Below the pieces are notes generated by a model. That model made no database searches and was not told the origin of the DNA. It saw only the letters and a program-made list of their open reading frames with translations. Shown here piece after piece: positions 28,448 through 36,371 of a DNA stretch of 64,000 nucleotides; position 1 is the first letter of the stretch, and every line of letters starts with the position of its first letter. The DNA is from Clostridia bacterium (GTDB lineage Bacteria > Bacillota > Clostridia > Oscillospirales > CAG-382), in contig JAFRPL010000001.1 in NCBI GenBank assembly GCA_017429165.1, positions 60,718 to 124,717 on the forward strand. The letters run 5' to 3'. The translations under genes were made by a program, and so were the position numbers.

Positions 28448-29986
28448 TCAGCTGTTTTCGTACCTCTCGACGATTTCTTCAAGTTTGCCTTCCACAATGG
28501 GGAGGACCGACTGGAGCTGCTGGCTGAACTGGTCGGGCTGGTCGAGCTTGAGCAGATCTTCGAGTTCGTTTATTCTGTAAACGGCGGAAATATCGTAGAA
28601 CACGCCGCTGTAAACGAGGTCGAGCATACGCTCGTCTTCGGCGGTGTCCATATCCTTGCCCTTGAGTGTGGCTTCATAATACGCTTTGGTCAGGTAATTC
28701 TTGCCGCCAACCGCCAAAAGGTCGAGCATATACGCCGAAAAATACGGGTCTTCCACGTTGGTGGGGATGCACACGCCGTACGCCACGTTGCTGCATCTGC
28801 CGTGGTAGCCGTCCTGCTCGACGTCGTATTTGGGCGCGGGAACGATACCGAAAACGACGTCGTATTTGCGGTATTTCTTAATAGCCGAAGCGAGCGCGCC
28901 GGCGAACAGCGCCCTGCCTTCGCCGAATATGCGCACCAGCGTATCCCATTTGCCCGCCTGCACGGTGAATTCGTCCGCGGTGATGTTCCACGTGCGCTTG
29001 TCGTTTAAGAGCTCGAGCGCTTTTTGCATTATGGCTATGGATCTTTCGTTGTTGCCTATGTTGATTACCGGATAATCGTTCGGGTCTTTGGAGCAAAGCG
29101 GTTCGCCGCCGGAAAAATACAGATTGGAACCGGCGCTGAGCGCGCCCCAGAAATCGTTTTCGTCCATCACGCCGTCGTCATTGAGATCGTGGGTTACCTC
29201 TTTGCACATAGAATAATACTTGTCAAAAGTCCATTCGCCGCGATCGACCAGCTCGTAAATATCGAGCCCGGGAAAATAGCTGTCCAAAAGCTTTTTGTTG
29301 AACGCCAGGCCGCCGCCGCTGACTATTTTCTGCATTATGGAAATGTCGCCCGTCGTAAAGTATATCTTGTTTGCAATAGAAAGACTTTCGTTTGCGTTCT
29401 GATCCCACCACGGTGCGTAGATATCGAGATATCCTTCAAAATCGCACAGATTGTACAGCTGTCCGTCCTGCGCGAATACTGCCGCGGCGTACATAAACGG
29501 CATTGCGGCGTCGCAGACCGGATCAGAGGCGAGCGAATCGCGCAATCTGCTCGCGACGTCATCGACCGCGACCGCTTTTACGGTTATGCCGTATTTGTCT
29601 TCTATTTCGCGGTTGCGGGTGTCGACCGCTTCTCTTATCTTGTCGTCGGTCGTTTCGTAAAACGATTCTATCTCTTCGCTGAAATAGGTCGTCTGCACGT
29701 TGTTGCTGTAAACGAGCACGCGGAATTCTTTTCTCTCTTTCCATTCGTCCCTGAACGCCACCTGGTTTTTGTTGACGTATTTACCGTTTTCGTCGAGATA
29801 CCGATCCTCGCCGGACTCCGAAACGGGTTCGGTCCCGGATCCATCCTGCCCCGCCCCCGACGAATCTTCCGCCGTAACGGAGCTTTCTTCTTCGGAACCA
29901 TCGGCGGGCTTGCCGCCGCCGCACGCCGCGAGAAGCAGCGAAAGCAGCATAACGAGCGCGCATATTAACGCAAGCATTTTTTTCAT
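28448..29986 (-). CDS. Extracellular solute-binding lipoprotein
   Basis: A 512-residue ABC-type substrate-binding protein. The signal peptide ends with the lipobox LLAAC (MKKMLALICALVMLL start), so the mature protein is lipid-anchored; a Ser/Glu-rich linker follows. The body has the bilobal family-1 flavour: EDKYGITVKAVAVDDV, a SLASDPVCDAAM region and conserved NDDGVMDENDFWG. The start at 29986 was chosen for AGAAAGGA and the lipoprotein leader; an upstream extension to 30067 is rejected. It has a near-consensus promoter (TTGACA, 17, TAATAT). No permease or ATPase gene is adjacent, so it is an orphan binding protein; sugars or oligosaccharides are usual ligands in this family, but this is inference. 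Confidence 0.85.
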   Translation of the reverse strand: MKKMLALICALVMLLSLLLAACGGGKPADGSEEESSVTAEDSSGAGQDGSGTEPVSESGEDRYLDENGKYVNKNQVAFRDEWKERKEFRVLVYSNNVQTTYFSEEIESFYETTDDKIREAVDTRNREIEDKYGITVKAVAVDDVASRLRDSLASDPVCDAAMPFMYAAAVFAQDGQLYNLCDFEGYLDIYAPWWDQNANESLSIANKIYFTTGDISIMQKIVSGGGLAFNKKLLDSYFPGLDIYELVDRGEWTFDKYYSMCKEVTHDLNDDGVMDENDFWGALSAGSNLYFSGGEPLCSKDPNDYPVINIGNNERSIAIMQKALELLNDKRTWNITADEFTVQAGKWDTLVRIFGEGRALFAGALASAIKKYRKYDVVFGIVPAPKYDVEQDGYHGRCSNVAYGVCIPTNVEDPYFSAYMLDLLAVGGKNYLTKAYYEATLKGKDMDTAEDERMLDLVYSGVFYDISAVYRINELEDLLKLDQPDQFSQQLQSVLPIVEGKLEEIVERYENS

Positions 29987-30017
29987 GATCGTTTTCCTTT
30001 CTGTATATACTGCTATG

Positions 30018-30046
30018 ATATTACCATCCGCGGCGCGATATGTCAA
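30018..30046 (-). promoter_or_regulatory. sigma-A promoter of solute-binding lipoprotein
   Basis: Minus-strand TTGACA (30041-30046), 17-bp spacer, TAATAT (30018-30023), 32 bp before the start codon at 29986. Confidence 0.75.
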
Positions 30047-30109
30047 CACGAAAGCGCATGCGGACACAAAACTGCGCCAGAAAAGACAATTACGGGCGCT
30101 TTTGAAACG

Positions 30110-30197
30110 CTATTTCTTTTCTTCGCTCAGCTTTTTGAGCTCTTCCATAAAGTCGCCCACGTCGCGGAACCGGCGGTAGACCGAGGCGAAACGGATA
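30110..30197 (-). pseudogene. Displaced 3' fragment of nrdR (88-bp direct repeat, copy A)
   Basis: These 88 bases are identical to 32263-32350, the last 28 codons and stop of nrdR, in the same orientation. There is no start or upstream nrdR sequence here, so it is a fragment. It begins 3 bases after the stop of the lipoprotein gene at 30201-31142. Its perfect identity to the live gene implies a recent event. Confidence 0.9.
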
Positions 30198-30200
30198 AAA

Positions 30201-31142
30201 TTAACTGTTTTCCGGCCAGAATTTGTTTTTAAGTGCCGTAAGGACGTTAATGCTGATTTCACCGTCGCTGCCGCCGGCGTATTCTTCTATCAGCGGCAAA
30301 GCATAATCTATAAACTCTTTAAGCTCGCCCTTCTCCGCCATTTCCGCAAGGATCGGATCGTTTTCTCTCAAAAGGGCGGCTAATTCATAATCTATTCTGT
30401 ACAAAGCCCCGTCGTAGTAATAAACGTTAAACGCTTTCAACTCTTTCATAATAAGATCATAGTCGCCCGAAAACAGTATATCGATCTCTTCGGCGTTTGG
30501 TCGATAACCCACGAACTTATCCTTATTGGGATTCTCTTCGCTGTACATAAACGTATACTGTTCTTTTGTTACGCCTGTTGATCTGATGAGATAATACTCT
30601 ACCGGCAGCGACAAAGGATCGCCGGTGAAGCCCGGCATTATTTCTCTTGTCAACAACTCATAAACGTCTTTATACTCGGTTCTGACATTTCTGTGAGTCA
30701 TACATTCCTGCCATATACGGAACAACAACGTATCGCAGTGCATATATTCTTCAAAGTATTTCGTTTTGGATCTGTCAAAATCGTCAAAGCCGAATATCGG
30801 ATAATAAAGCCCCTCGTATGCGAGCTGAAATTCAACCTGTATTTCTATGGGAACGCCGGAAGTTTCTTCACTCGTTTCTTCGGATATTTCTTCAGACGAT
30901 TCTTCTTCGACAGACGCCGGATCTGTTGAGCTTTCTTCCGGCATGCTTGTTTCCGGGGGTGTCGAGCTTTCGTTCGGCTCGCTTATTTCCGACGGTATCG
31001 AGCTTTCGGCGAGCTCGGATACCGCAGCCGTTCCGGAACGTTCGGCAGGGTCTTCGGACGACACATCATGGCTGTTTGAGCAAGAAGAAAAAACTATTGC
31101 AAAAACAAGCAGCAGCAAAATTATAATGATCCTGTTTTTCAT
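30201..31142 (-). CDS. Lipoprotein of unknown function (paralogue of the next gene)
   Basis: A 313-residue predicted lipoprotein. MKNRIIIILLLLVFAIVFSSC carries a lipobox, then a low-complexity linker of about 75 residues dominated by Ser, Glu, Pro and Thr, then a folded C-terminal domain of about 210 residues. I recognise no known family. It aligns with the neighbouring lipoprotein around D-IMK-LKA, YYDG-LY, an EM/L-EF segment and I-EY at the end. The gene has GGAGG upstream and follows its paralogue after 50 bases, so the two are likely cotranscribed. It stops 3 bases from the displaced nrdR fragment. Confidence 0.75.
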   Translation of the reverse strand: MKNRIIIILLLLVFAIVFSSCSNSHDVSSEDPAERSGTAAVSELAESSIPSEISEPNESSTPPETSMPEESSTDPASVEEESSEEISEETSEETSGVPIEIQVEFQLAYEGLYYPIFGFDDFDRSKTKYFEEYMHCDTLLFRIWQECMTHRNVRTEYKDVYELLTREIMPGFTGDPLSLPVEYYLIRSTGVTKEQYTFMYSEENPNKDKFVGYRPNAEEIDILFSGDYDLIMKELKAFNVYYYDGALYRIDYELAALLRENDPILAEMAEKGELKEFIDYALPLIEEYAGGSDGEISINVLTALKNKFWPENS

Positions 31143-31192
31143 AATTGGCCTCCTCAGCTTTCACCAACAAACGTAAATTCTGCTTTAGGATA

Positions 31193-32116
31193 TTACCGAT
31201 GATCGAGTTTTTCAATTATCTTTTCGGTTTCGTCCACGATCCAATCGCAATAAACGGTATACTCTTTAATATATTTCACGGTGCTTTCGAGGAATTCAGT
31301 CAGTCTGCTGTTTTGATCCATTTCTTTCAATGTCTCTTCCGGAAGTTTTCTTATATCGTAAAGCGAATAAAGTCTGCCGTCATAATAAAACGCACTTTCC
31401 GCTTTAAGATATTTCATTATATCGTCAATATTGTTGCTGCAAAGAATAACGATCTCTTCCCAAAAAAGGATCGACGCCTGATATTCATACGGATTCATAT
31501 CTATAATCTGCTTGTAATCGGCGTTTTTTTGCGTGTCATACGCGGCTGCGACTTGCTCCGCTGTAAGCCCGCACATTCGTATAAGCGGCCATATAAACGG
31601 CAGCTGATCGAGCTTCCCCTCAAAGTCCGGCAAGTATTTATCCAAAAATTCTTTCTCGGCTTCATCCCGCGTTTCGGGATTAAGATATCTGTCGATCCAT
31701 TCTTTGTAGCCGCTCGATTCCGCCAAAGACGAATAGTATTGGTCTAACATACCGGGGTACCAATACGCGCACGGATAGTATTCTCCAAGATATTCGTCGT
31801 CTGCTTGTATTTTCTTTCTGTATTCCTTAACCAGTATTCTCCTCAGTTCTACGGGCGGGACTCCGACGCCGTCGAACGCGTACGGCACGGACGTTTCTTC
31901 GCTTTCCCAGGGCGCGACAGCGGGGTCCGCCGAAACCGGTTCTGATAGTTCTTTGCCGGCAGCTTCAGAGGACGGCTCCAAAACGCTATCACTGATTTCT
32001 TCCACGGAACTTGGTTCCGATAGATCCGCCGAAGGATCGCCGTTTCTGCCGGCGCATGAAGCCAATGTCATAGATAGAGTCGCCGCAATCAAAGCAATGG
32101 TGAAATAACGTTTCAT
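31193..32116 (-). CDS. Lipoprotein of unknown function (paralogue of the previous gene)
   Basis: A 307-residue predicted lipoprotein with signal peptide and lipobox LASC, a Ser/Glu-rich linker to about residue 75, then a helical domain. Shared features with the protein at 30201-31142 are an I-R-GLT-EQ-type motif, then DDIMKYLKA, FYYDGRLYSLYD, EEMDQ-like and IKEY, so they are ancient or fast-diverging duplicates. The ATG at 32116 has AAGGAGGACAAA directly upstream; a longer in-frame start at 32143 would precede this site. Function is unknown; a surface-exposed binding role is only a guess. Confidence 0.75.
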   Translation of the reverse strand: MKRYFTIALIAATLSMTLASCAGRNGDPSADLSEPSSVEEISDSVLEPSSEAAGKELSEPVSADPAVAPWESEETSVPYAFDGVGVPPVELRRILVKEYRKKIQADDEYLGEYYPCAYWYPGMLDQYYSSLAESSGYKEWIDRYLNPETRDEAEKEFLDKYLPDFEGKLDQLPFIWPLIRMCGLTAEQVAAAYDTQKNADYKQIIDMNPYEYQASILFWEEIVILCSNNIDDIMKYLKAESAFYYDGRLYSLYDIRKLPEETLKEMDQNSRLTEFLESTVKYIKEYTVYCDWIVDETEKIIEKLDHR

Positions 32117-32262
32117 TTTGTCCTCCTTAATACGTAAATTCAATGTCGGGATAAAACATCAATGGATTTATAACAACATTTTCATTTAAATGCACTCTTT
32201 GCTTTCCGCCAGATATATATGTTCCGCTTCACTTCCTTGAAAACACATAATGACGTAATGCT

Positions 32263-32350
32263 CTATTTCTTTTCTTCGCTCAGCTTTTTGAGCTCTTCCA
32301 TAAAGTCGCCCACGTCGCGGAACCGGCGGTAGACCGAGGCGAAACGGATA
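32263..32350 (-). repeat. 88-bp direct repeat, copy B (nrdR 3' end)
   Basis: Identical along all 88 bases to 30110-30197. It encodes the last 28 residues of NrdR and its stop, and the gene reads through without interruption. Confidence 0.95.
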
Positions 32351-32721
32351 TAGGCGACTTCGTCGACTTCGCGCAGTTTATCCATGACGAGTTTGCCGAT
32401 CTCGGTCGAGGCGACTTCGCCGCTCAATGAATTCTGCAGTTTATATTCGATCTCGGTGACCATTTCCTCCATCTGCCGGCGGGAGACCTGCCGTTTGTCG
32501 CAGCAGCGGATTATGGACGAAAGCACCTTGCTGCGGTCGTACGCCTCGCGCGATTTGTCGCGCTTGACGACCACCAGCGGCGCGGTCTCTATGGATTCAT
32601 AGGTGGTGAACCGTTTGCCGCAGGCCAGGCACTCGCGGCGGCGGCGGATCATGTTGCCGTCGGGCGAAGGGCGGCTGTCGACGACTTTGCTTTCTTCGTA
32701 TGCGCAAGCGGGACATTTCAT
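32263..32721 (-). CDS. nrdR: Transcriptional repressor NrdR
   Basis: ATP/dATP-sensing repressor of ribonucleotide reductase genes. The N-terminal zinc ribbon has the cysteine pairs C3/C6 and C31/C34, and the ATP-cone domain covers about residues 48-138 (VVKRDKSREAYDRSKVLSSI). It is 152 residues, standard. Its last 88 bases are duplicated at 30110-30197. It follows dut after 16 bases, in a radC-dut-nrdR transcript starting at the promoter near 34000; the coupling with dUTPase fits nucleotide-pool control. Confidence 0.97.
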   Translation of the reverse strand: MKCPACAYEESKVVDSRPSPDGNMIRRRRECLACGKRFTTYESIETAPLVVVKRDKSREAYDRSKVLSSIIRCCDKRQVSRRQMEEMVTEIEYKLQNSLSGEVASTEIGKLVMDKLREVDEVAYIRFASVYRRFRDVGDFMEELKKLSEEKK

Positions 32722-32737
32722 AACGTTCTACTCCTTT

Positions 32738-33235
32738 TTATTTTTTTATATCGGTGCTGCCGAAGCCGCCGTCGCGTACGGCGGTGGCGTTATCGTCGTA
32801 AGTTATGCCGAACGGCACGAAAACGCCCTGGCAGAACGCTTCGCCTTTGGCGAGCGTAAGCGTTTTGTCGCCGCAGTTGGTGATGGGGACTATTATATGC
32901 CCCTGGTTCTGCGAATAATAGTAATCGCTGTCGATTATTCCGGTGGTGTTATCCAGCCGCAGGCGGTATTTGCGCCCCAGCCCCGACCGCGGGAAAATCA
33001 TAAGCACCCAGCCGGGCTGCATAAAACACCTTAGCCCCGTGCATATAGCCGTGCTCTGCCCCTGTTCGAGCGTGAACGCGAACGGCGTGCGGATATCGTA
33101 GCCGGCGGAACCGGACGTGGCGCGCACGGGGAGTATCACGTCTTCCTGCGCGATGCCCGAAATACCGTTCGCCACTTTTTCGAACCGCGCGATACGGTTG
33201 CCGTTCATGGAAAACATTACTGCCGTCTGTATCAT
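32738..33235 (-). CDS. dut: dUTP diphosphatase-family protein
   Basis: Hydrolyses dUTP to dUMP, preventing uracil incorporation and supplying thymidylate synthesis. All five dUTPase motifs are recognisable in 165 residues: ATSGSAGYDI (1), FPRSGLGRKY (2), LDNTTGIIDSDYYYSQNQG (3), GEAFCQGVFVPF (4) and RDGGFGSTD (5, Gly-rich C-terminal tail). The ATG at 33235 overlaps the radC stop (ATGA) and follows GGGAGAAG. A reading extended into radC (to 33574) is an out-of-frame shadow. Motif 3 shows an insertion of Tyr-rich residues common in some trimeric dUTPases; family assignment is firm, exact substrate preference is inferred. Confidence 0.93.
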   Translation of the reverse strand: MIQTAVMFSMNGNRIARFEKVANGISGIAQEDVILPVRATSGSAGYDIRTPFAFTLEQGQSTAICTGLRCFMQPGWVLMIFPRSGLGRKYRLRLDNTTGIIDSDYYYSQNQGHIIVPITNCGDKTLTLAKGEAFCQGVFVPFGITYDDNATAVRDGGFGSTDIKK

Positions 33236-33954
33236 TTTTCTTCTCCCTTTTTTTGTCCGTTTTCTTTTTTTGCTTCTTCCCGCGCCCCGGAAGTCGCCTC
33301 TTTTACGCCCATAACGTTTGTGCCGCACACTATAAAATGTTCCAGAAGCTCGGCGTCGTTGCTGGCGAGCGAATCGGCTATGCGGCGCGTGGTGTCCAGA
33401 TCGAAGCCCGACGGATACACCGAACCCGAAATATGGTTGTGCCCCAGATATACCAGCTCCGCCCGGCTGTAGACGACCGGCTCGGTCACGTCGCGTATAC
33501 GGAACCGGACCGAATTGATATCGCCTTCGAACACCGTGCCGCGGTACAGCAGCTCGCGGTCTTTGTTCAGGCACAGCACGTAGACGGATTCCTTATCGGC
33601 TCCTTTGAACGCTTCCGCGAATATCCCGGCGGCGGTATTATCGTCGGGGACGGAGGATGTCCCGGAAAGCGCGGGCCGCAAATAGGCGCGTTCGCCCGCG
33701 AGATGTATGAACACGGCGGCGTTTTCGCTCAAAAGCCCGGTCGAAAGCAGCGTTCCCACGCTGGCGGCAAATACGTTTTCCAGCGTGCCGAACCGCGCTA
33801 TCAGCGATTTTGCCAGCGGCAGCACGTCGCGGCGCGGGAGCGCGTAGGTGAGCAGCAGCTCCAGCACGCCGGTCTCGCCCAAAGCGGCGGGTCCGCCCAG
33901 GATATACTTGTCGCGCAGGCGCTTGCGGTGGCCTTCGTGGTTTTCTTCTTCCAA
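33232..33954 (-). CDS. RadC-family JAB/MPN protein
   Basis: A 240-residue protein of the RadC/JAB1-MPN family, whose biochemical role is still unclear (a DNA-repair role was proposed and later doubted). An N-terminal helix-hairpin-helix-like part (EHEGHRKRLR, LLTYALPRRDVLPLAK) is followed by the MPN domain with an intact JAMM motif, HNHISGSVYPSGFD. It appears to start with TTG at 33954, nine bases after GGAGGAAAA. The C-terminal 20 residues are a charged tail. It overlaps dut by four bases and leads the radC-dut-nrdR transcript, driven by a perfect TTGACA/17/TATAAT promoter. Confidence 0.9.
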   Translation of the reverse strand: MEEENHEGHRKRLRDKYILGGPAALGETGVLELLLTYALPRRDVLPLAKSLIARFGTLENVFAASVGTLLSTGLLSENAAVFIHLAGERAYLRPALSGTSSVPDDNTAAGIFAEAFKGADKESVYVLCLNKDRELLYRGTVFEGDINSVRFRIRDVTEPVVYSRAELVYLGHNHISGSVYPSGFDLDTTRRIADSLASNDAELLEHFIVCGTNVMGVKEATSGAREEAKKENGQKKGEEK

Positions 33955-33998
33955 ACTCGTTTTCCTCCGGAGCGTTGTTTTTATGATCTTACATACTG

Positions 33999-34027
33999 AT
34001 TATAACGCCTTTTTTTCTTCTTGTCAA
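33999..34027 (-). promoter_or_regulatory. Consensus sigma-A promoter of radC-dut-nrdR
   Basis: Minus-strand TTGACA (34022-34027), 17-bp spacer, TATAAT (33999-34004), both hexamers identical to consensus, 45 bp upstream of the radC TTG start. Confidence 0.85.
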
Positions 34028-34121
34028 GCAAAACGGAACGCGCGCGCCCAAGATATGGCCGCGGTCAGCGCTTTTGCACACAAAATACGGTAAATAAGGC
34101 GGCAGAATTTTAATTTTTCTC

Positions 34122-34150
34122 TTGATTTTACACCGCTTGTGTGATAAACT
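34122..34150 (+). promoter_or_regulatory. Promoter of Gfo/Idh/MocA gene
   Basis: TTGATT (34122-34127), 17-bp spacer, TAAACT (34145-34150), 35 bp before the start at 34185. The -10 matches consensus at only four positions. Confidence 0.45.
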
Positions 34151-34184
34151 TATGATAACAAAAACGCATGGAGGAATACATCAA

Positions 34185-35249
34185 ATGGCAAAAATGAAAA
34201 TAGGCATCATCGGATGCGGTACCATCGCCAATAACGCGCATATCCCCGCTTATCTCAACAACCCCGACGTAGAGATCAAGTATTTCTGCGATATCATCCC
34301 CGAAAGAGCCGACGCCGCCGTTGAAAAATACAAATGCGGCAAGGCCTGCGTGGATTATCACGACGTAATAAACGATCCCGAAGTCGAAGCGGTCTCGGTA
34401 TGTACCCCCAACAGGATGCATATGACCATTTCGTGCGACGCGCTCGCCGCCGGCAAGAACGTACTGTGCGAAAAACCCGCCGCGCGCACCTACGCCGACG
34501 CGCTCAAAATGCAGGAAGCGCAGCATAAATACGGCAAAGTGCTCAACATCGGCGTCGTCAACCGTTTCAACGCCGCCGTCAACAAGATCCGCGAAATGAT
34601 CCAGCGCGGCGACCTGGGCGAAGTATACCACGTGTACGTCAGCTTCCGTTCGCAGCGCTCCATACCCGGCCTGGGCGGCGCTTTCACCACCAACGAGATC
34701 TCCGGCGGCGGCGTCCTCATAGACTGGGGCGTCCACTACCTTGATATAGTTATGTACTGCATGGGCGATCCCACTCCCAAGACCGTTTCGGCAAAGGCGT
34801 TTTCCAAGCTGGGCGTAGACATGAAGAACTACGTTTACGAATCCATGTGGGCTGAAAACACCAAGGATCTGAACGGCACCTACGACGTCGACGACTTCGT
34901 CACCGGCTTCGTCCGCACCTCCGGCCCGACCATCACCTTCAACGGCGCGTGGGCGCAGAACATCGGCATAGGCGAATCCTACATTGATTTCATCGGCACC
35001 AAGGGCGGCATAAGACTTCAGTACGGCGGCGATTTCACTCTGTGGACCACCGCTTGCGGCTGCCTCGTTTCCACCAAGCCCAAGTTCACCCCCAACCAGC
35101 ATTTCCAGACCGAGATCGATTCTTTCGTCCGCTGCATCCGCACCGGCGAAAAGCTCCCTTCGCATATCGACACCGTCATAATCACCGCCAAGATGATGCA
35201 GGCGATGTACGATTCTTCCGCAAGCGGAAAAGAAATAGTGCTTGAATAA
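34185..35249 (+). CDS. Gfo/Idh/MocA family oxidoreductase
   Basis: A 354-residue NAD(P)-dependent dehydrogenase, probably acting on a sugar or inositol derivative. The N-terminal Rossmann fold has GIIGCGTIANNAHIPAY; the family lysine is in CEKPAARTYADA near residue 97; the C-terminal substrate domain includes GGGVLIDWGVHYLD. The ATG at 34185 follows GGAGGAA; an upstream in-frame extension is rejected because it contains the promoter. The gene stands alone between a promoter and a strong terminator, so it is a single-gene unit. The sequence does not reveal the substrate. Codon use here is richer in ATC than in the neighbours, hinting at high expression. Confidence 0.9.
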   Translation: MAKMKIGIIGCGTIANNAHIPAYLNNPDVEIKYFCDIIPERADAAVEKYKCGKACVDYHDVINDPEVEAVSVCTPNRMHMTISCDALAAGKNVLCEKPAARTYADALKMQEAQHKYGKVLNIGVVNRFNAAVNKIREMIQRGDLGEVYHVYVSFRSQRSIPGLGGAFTTNEISGGGVLIDWGVHYLDIVMYCMGDPTPKTVSAKAFSKLGVDMKNYVYESMWAENTKDLNGTYDVDDFVTGFVRTSGPTITFNGAWAQNIGIGESYIDFIGTKGGIRLQYGGDFTLWTTACGCLVSTKPKFTPNQHFQTEIDSFVRCIRTGEKLPSHIDTVIITAKMMQAMYDSSASGKEIVLE

Positions 35250-35267
35250 TCATAAGATTTTACGCGC

Positions 35268-35299
35268 AAAAAGCCATCCCAAAAACGGATGGCTTTTTT
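35268..35299 (+). terminator. Terminator of oxidoreductase gene
   Basis: Stem AAAAAGCCATCC (35268-35279) with GGATGGCTTTTTT (35287-35299), a seven-base loop and six T at the end: a textbook intrinsic terminator. Confidence 0.95.
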
Positions 35300-35315
35300 G
35301 CATTGGCGGGAGCTA

Positions 35316-35343
35316 TTGACATTATTACTTTTTTAGTTATAAT
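35316..35343 (+). promoter_or_regulatory. Near-consensus promoter of dockerin/LRR pair
   Basis: TTGACA (35316-35321), 16-bp spacer, TATAAT (35338-35343), 48 bp upstream of the first dockerin-like gene. Both hexamers are consensus. Confidence 0.85.
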
Positions 35344-35391
35344 AAAATATGAATAAATATCCACGCGCGCGAAAAAGATAGGAGAAGCAAA

Positions 35392-36357
35392 ATGAAAAAA
35401 ACCACAAGCGTGATTCTTGCGCTGATCGTAACGGTTTCCGCGGCGGCGCTTGCCGTTTCGGCGGAGGGCTTAAGCGTGCTGGGCGACCTCAACGGCGACG
35501 GAAAGGTCACTTCAAACGACGCGGTATATCTGCTCCGCAGCGTGCTTTTCCCCGATACGTACGCGCTCGGTTCGTTCGGCGATTTCAACGGCGATGGAAA
35601 GGTCACTTCCAACGACGCGGTATATCTGCTGCGGCACGTGCTGTTCCCGGAGGCGTACGTTCTGAAGACGGCAGCCCCGTATTCGGAAGGGCTGGAATAC
35701 ATACTCGACGATGACGGACGGGCGTGGATATCCGGACCCGGGACGTTTGACGGGGAAGAGCTGAATATCCCGCCCGAGATAGACGGCCATCCCGTAATAG
35801 GCGTGGAATACAACGCCTTTGAAGACACGGCGGTCACGAGCGTGACTTTGTCCGACGGGATAATGAAAATAGAAAGCAACGCTTTTGATTACTGCAAGTC
35901 GCTTGTCGCCGTGTATCTGCCCGAATCGGTAACCAACATAGGCTTGGGCGCTTTTGCCGACTGCAGCAGACTCACTTCCGCGGTCTTGCCCGCCGGAGTC
36001 ACGAACGTCGAATACTACCTGTTCCAGAACTGCTCGTCTCTCGCCTCGGCGGTCATACCGGACGGCGTGACGTTTATCGGCGAATGGGCTTTTGACGGCT
36101 GCAAAGCGCTGACGTCCGTATCGGTGCCGGACGGCGTGACGGAGATATGCAAAGGAACTTTTTACGGCTGCTTGTCGCTCAAGACGGTATATCTGCCCGC
36201 GGGCATAACGTACATAGGCGAAAGCGCGTTCGACAGCTGCCGCGGTCTCGAAACAATATATTTCGCCGGCACGCGCGCACAATGGGAAAACATGGAAAAA
36301 GGGGCCGACTGGGACGCCTTGACCGGCGGTTACGAAGTAGTCTGCGCCGACGACTGA
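35392..36357 (+). CDS. Secreted dockerin-like and BspA-type LRR protein 1
   Basis: A 321-residue exported protein. The signal peptide (about 1-24) is followed by two dockerin-I-like EF-hand units at about 31-55 and 63-89, with calcium-loop residues D-N-D-D (D32, N34, D36, D43 and D64, N66, D68, D75). A joining segment (SEGLEYILDDDGRAWISGPG) leads to five to six LRR_5/BspA-type repeats of about 23 residues (for example VTSVTL, LVAVYLPESVTNIGLGAFADCSRL). Dockerins bind cohesins; LRR_5 domains mediate adhesion in some bacteria. No cohesin gene is in the window. TAGGAGA precedes the ATG. It is the first member of a tandem pair. Confidence 0.85.
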   Translation: MKKTTSVILALIVTVSAAALAVSAEGLSVLGDLNGDGKVTSNDAVYLLRSVLFPDTYALGSFGDFNGDGKVTSNDAVYLLRHVLFPEAYVLKTAAPYSEGLEYILDDDGRAWISGPGTFDGEELNIPPEIDGHPVIGVEYNAFEDTAVTSVTLSDGIMKIESNAFDYCKSLVAVYLPESVTNIGLGAFADCSRLTSAVLPAGVTNVEYYLFQNCSSLASAVIPDGVTFIGEWAFDGCKALTSVSVPDGVTEICKGTFYGCLSLKTVYLPAGITYIGESAFDSCRGLETIYFAGTRAQWENMEKGADWDALTGGYEVVCADD

Positions 36358-36371
36358 AAGGAGAAATAAAA

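Larger units (their letters stand above)
30198..32262 (-). mobile_element. Lipoprotein cassette between nrdR 3' repeats (putative insertion)
   Basis: A 2065-bp segment lies between the two 88-bp nrdR repeats. It is visibly more AT-rich than the surrounding genes and contains only two paralogous lipoprotein genes. The arrangement, an intact target gene at one side and a displaced copy of its 3' end at the other, is what site-specific insertion into a gene 3' end leaves behind. No recombinase is encoded, so it may be a cassette mobilised in trans or a product of ectopic recombination. Confidence 0.45.

Noticed and set aside
33236..33574. N-terminal extension of dut
   Set aside because: It is the antiparallel-frame-free overlap with radC coding sequence; the ribosome binding site and ATGA overlap support the start at 33235.
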